NCBI GenBank assembly: GCA_028868455.1
Contig: JAGWUK010000141.1
Location: 1 to 7,276, forward strand
Direction of reading: 5' to 3'
DNA: 7,276 nt
Source: Burkholderiales bacterium
GTDB taxonomy: Bacteria > Pseudomonadota > Gammaproteobacteria > Burkholderiales > Burkholderiaceae_D
How positions within the stretch are numbered: the first letter of the stretch is position 1; every line of letters begins with the position of its first letter. The position numbers and the translations under genes were made by a program. The notes below the pieces were generated by a model. That model had not been told where the DNA came from. It made no database searches and saw only the letters and a program-made list of their open reading frames with translations. Shown here in pieces: positions 5,932 to 7,276 of the stretch.

Positions 5932-6215
5932 AAAATCGCCGCGGCAGTTCACGGCAAATCGCTAGTCAGCTGTCCGCCGTAAGCAATCCGGTTGACGGCT
6001 TGCTGCGTACTTTGTCAGTGCCGATACCTCGCGGGCAACGACCCAGCAGTTGCACGCGTGAACTCCGCAATCCGAATGCGGTCTGACTGCCGGTCGCCGT
6101 CAACACGGCCAGCAACGATACCAAAACAGACTCAGTCTGCGCGTCGCGACGATGCTTGCGCAGGGCGCCGGGGAGTTCGTTGCACAGTTGGCACTTTCTC
6201 ACTTACACTGCACGG
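5932..6215. other. Gene-free gap dense in inverted repeats; possible ncRNA, dispersed repeat or tiny gene
   Basis: No recognisable protein is encoded. The segment from 5976 to 6162 holds six dyads: 5976-5980/5995-5999 (GCCGT/ACGGC); 6030-6039/6049-6058 (CGCG and GCAAC arms with one G-A mismatch); 6065-6069/6077-6081 (CCGCA/TGCGG); 6096-6100/6105-6109 (GCCGT/ACGGC, 4-nt loop); the 13-bp palindrome 6127-6139; and CGTCGCGACG at 6142-6151. A minus-strand frame of 78 codons starts with GTG at 6202 and stops at 5966, 35 nt before the leftward terminator-like hairpin. Its product, containing TAFGLRSSRVQLLGRC, matches no family I know, and it has no clear ribosome site. A structured RNA or an intergenic repeat is about as likely as a small protein. 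Confidence 0.4.
6180..6209 (+). promoter_or_regulatory. Weak candidate promoter immediately before the MlaE-family permease gene
   Basis: TACACT (6204-6209) matches TATAAT at four of six positions. TTGCAC (6180-6185) lies 18 bp upstream and shares TTG with the -35 consensus. The predicted start would fall at about 6216, on the start codon itself, giving a leaderless mRNA. This would fit the absence of a Shine-Dalgarno site, but both boxes are weak and the match may be chance. Confidence 0.2.
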
Positions 6216-7276
6216 ATGTCCAGAGAGCACCCTCCCACCCTGACGCTAAGCGAACAGAATCAGCCGTGTGCCCACGTTGCGGGCACCTGGCTGGTGCATG
6301 CCTTGTCTGACAATGGCACCATGCACACCTTAAGTCAGCAATTGAAGCAAACCAATCCGCAAGAAATGCATTGGGACTTGTCAGAAATCAGCGCACTCGA
6401 TCACATTGGCGCGCAATTGCTGTGGCGTGCCTGGGGTAAACGCCGGCCAACTCACCTGATTTTGCGTCAGGCGCACGAAGGCTTGTTTGTGCGCCTGGAG
6501 CAAGCCAGCCAGGTGGCGATACCGCGCCCACCCAAACCCCGCCTGACCAACGTCATGAAACTCGGCGCGCTGATGCTCGGTTTTTTTGCGCACCTGTACA
6601 GCTTTGCCTTTTTGCTTGGACAACTGGTACTGGACCTGCTGCGCTTTGTGCGCCACCCCATGAAGGGGCCGTGGAAAGAGTTGTCGGCCAATATCTTCCG
6701 CACTGGCACACAGGCGCTGGGCATCACCGCCCTGGTCGGCAGCCTGATCGGCGTGGTGCTGTCGTATTTATCGGCGCAACAATTGCGCACCTTCGGCGGC
6801 GACTTATACATCGTGAATATTCTCGGTATGAGCATCGTGCGCGAACTCGGCCCTTTGCTGGCAGCGATTCTGGTTGCCGGCCGCTCCGGCTCGGCAATTA
6901 CGGCACAACTCGGCGTCATGCGCGTCACCGAAGAACTCGATGCCATGCGGGTCATGGGCATTCCACACGGTTTTCGCCTGATCCTGCCAAAAGTGTTGGC
7001 ACTGGCGATCGCCATGCCTTTGCTGGTGATCTGGACGGATGTCATGGCGCTGATCGGCGGCATGATTTCGGCGCAGGCCCGACTCGGTATGTCGCCGGAA
7101 TTTTTTGTGTACAAATTGCCAGATGCAGTACCTCTGGTGAACTACTGGATAGGATTGGGCAAAGGCGCCACTTTTGGCATACTGATTGCCCTGATCGCCT
7201 GCCATTACGGCTTGCGCATTCAACCCAATACGGAAAGCCTGGGTCAGGGCACCACCAACTCGGTTGTGGTTGCGAT
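6216..7276 (+). CDS. MlaE-family lipid ABC transporter permease with N-terminal STAS-like domain, 3' end outside window
   Basis: MlaE-type permeases form the membrane part of MCE/Mla ABC systems that move phospholipids between the inner and outer membranes. The visible 353 residues start MSREHPPTLTLSEQNQPCAH. Residues about 8-100 resemble a STAS domain, with HWDLSEISALDHIGAQLLW (52-70) in place of the usual STAS helix motif. The permease part covers 113 to the edge, with hydrophobic segments near 115-143, 163-187, 198-222, 258-284 and 311-330. The family signature ELGPLLAAILVAGRSGSAIT (210-229), then RVTEELDAMRVMGI (236-249), which contacts the ATPase, is complete. About 20-30 residues are probably missing at the right edge. 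The frame is open back to a stop at 6084, but ATG 6216 is the first ATG and fits the domain edge. No Shine-Dalgarno site precedes it. An ATPase, an MCE-domain protein and a lipoprotein are expected downstream. Confidence 0.93.
   Translation, partial: MSREHPPTLTLSEQNQPCAHVAGTWLVHALSDNGTMHTLSQQLKQTNPQEMHWDLSEISALDHIGAQLLWRAWGKRRPTHLILRQAHEGLFVRLEQASQVAIPRPPKPRLTNVMKLGALMLGFFAHLYSFAFLLGQLVLDLLRFVRHPMKGPWKELSANIFRTGTQALGITALVGSLIGVVLSYLSAQQLRTFGGDLYIVNILGMSIVRELGPLLAAILVAGRSGSAITAQLGVMRVTEELDAMRVMGIPHGFRLILPKVLALAIAMPLLVIWTDVMALIGGMISAQARLGMSPEFFVYKLPDAVPLVNYWIGLGKGATFGILIALIACHYGLRIQPNTESLGQGTTNSVVVA

Noticed and set aside
5992..6243. Plus-strand frame of 83 codons in the structured gap
   Set aside because: It overlaps the start of the permease gene in another frame, lacks a ribosome site and resembles no known protein.
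6467..7223. Minus-strand open frames of 139 and 215 codons at the right end
   Set aside because: They are antisense to the permease frame that carries the complete MlaE signature, and their sequences are low in hydrophobic structure and unlike known proteins.

Overview
The window comes from a betaproteobacterium, most likely order Burkholderiales and perhaps Oxalobacteraceae. This rests on the S12, S7 and EF-G protein sequences, which read as typical betaproteobacterial versions, on the moderate GC content of the genes, and on the envelope genes nearby. The genus assignment is an inference; no database was consulted.

Left half (1-3667, minus strand): this is the classical str operon in the order rpsL (S12), rpsG (S7), fusA (EF-G), tuf (EF-Tu, cut by the left edge). 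A strong sigma70-type promoter with an AT-rich upstream element lies at 3618-3667 and gives a predicted leader of about 180 nt. Each spacer inside the operon carries strong secondary structure: paired hairpins between rpsL and rpsG, where S7 autoregulation acts in E. coli; a terminator-like hairpin between rpsG and fusA; and a long hairpin followed by a perfect TATAAT box between fusA and tuf. Together these suggest that the relative output of S12, S7, EF-G and EF-Tu is adjusted at each junction.

Middle (3668-5813, plus strand): an intergenic stretch with several inverted repeats leads into a divergent gene for a membrane-anchored phosphoethanolamine transferase of the CptA/EptC type. It has five N-terminal membrane helices and a periplasmic sulfatase-fold catalytic domain with all expected metal-binding and nucleophile residues. 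A Ser/Ala-rich linker joins the two parts.

Right end (5814-7276): a gap of about 400 bases without a convincing gene is rich in inverted repeats and contains a minus-strand intrinsic-terminator-like hairpin that serves no recognised gene. It is followed by the 5' part of a plus-strand gene for an MlaE-family lipid ABC transporter permease with an N-terminal STAS-like domain. That gene runs off the right edge, and its ATPase and MCE-domain partners would be expected downstream.

Biologically, the window joins a core translation operon to two outer-envelope functions: headgroup modification of LPS or another envelope glycan, and phospholipid trafficking. I found no mobile element, CRISPR array, tRNA or rRNA, and no new multi-gene system. 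The least explained DNA is the structured gap at 5902-6162 and the junction hairpins of the str operon.
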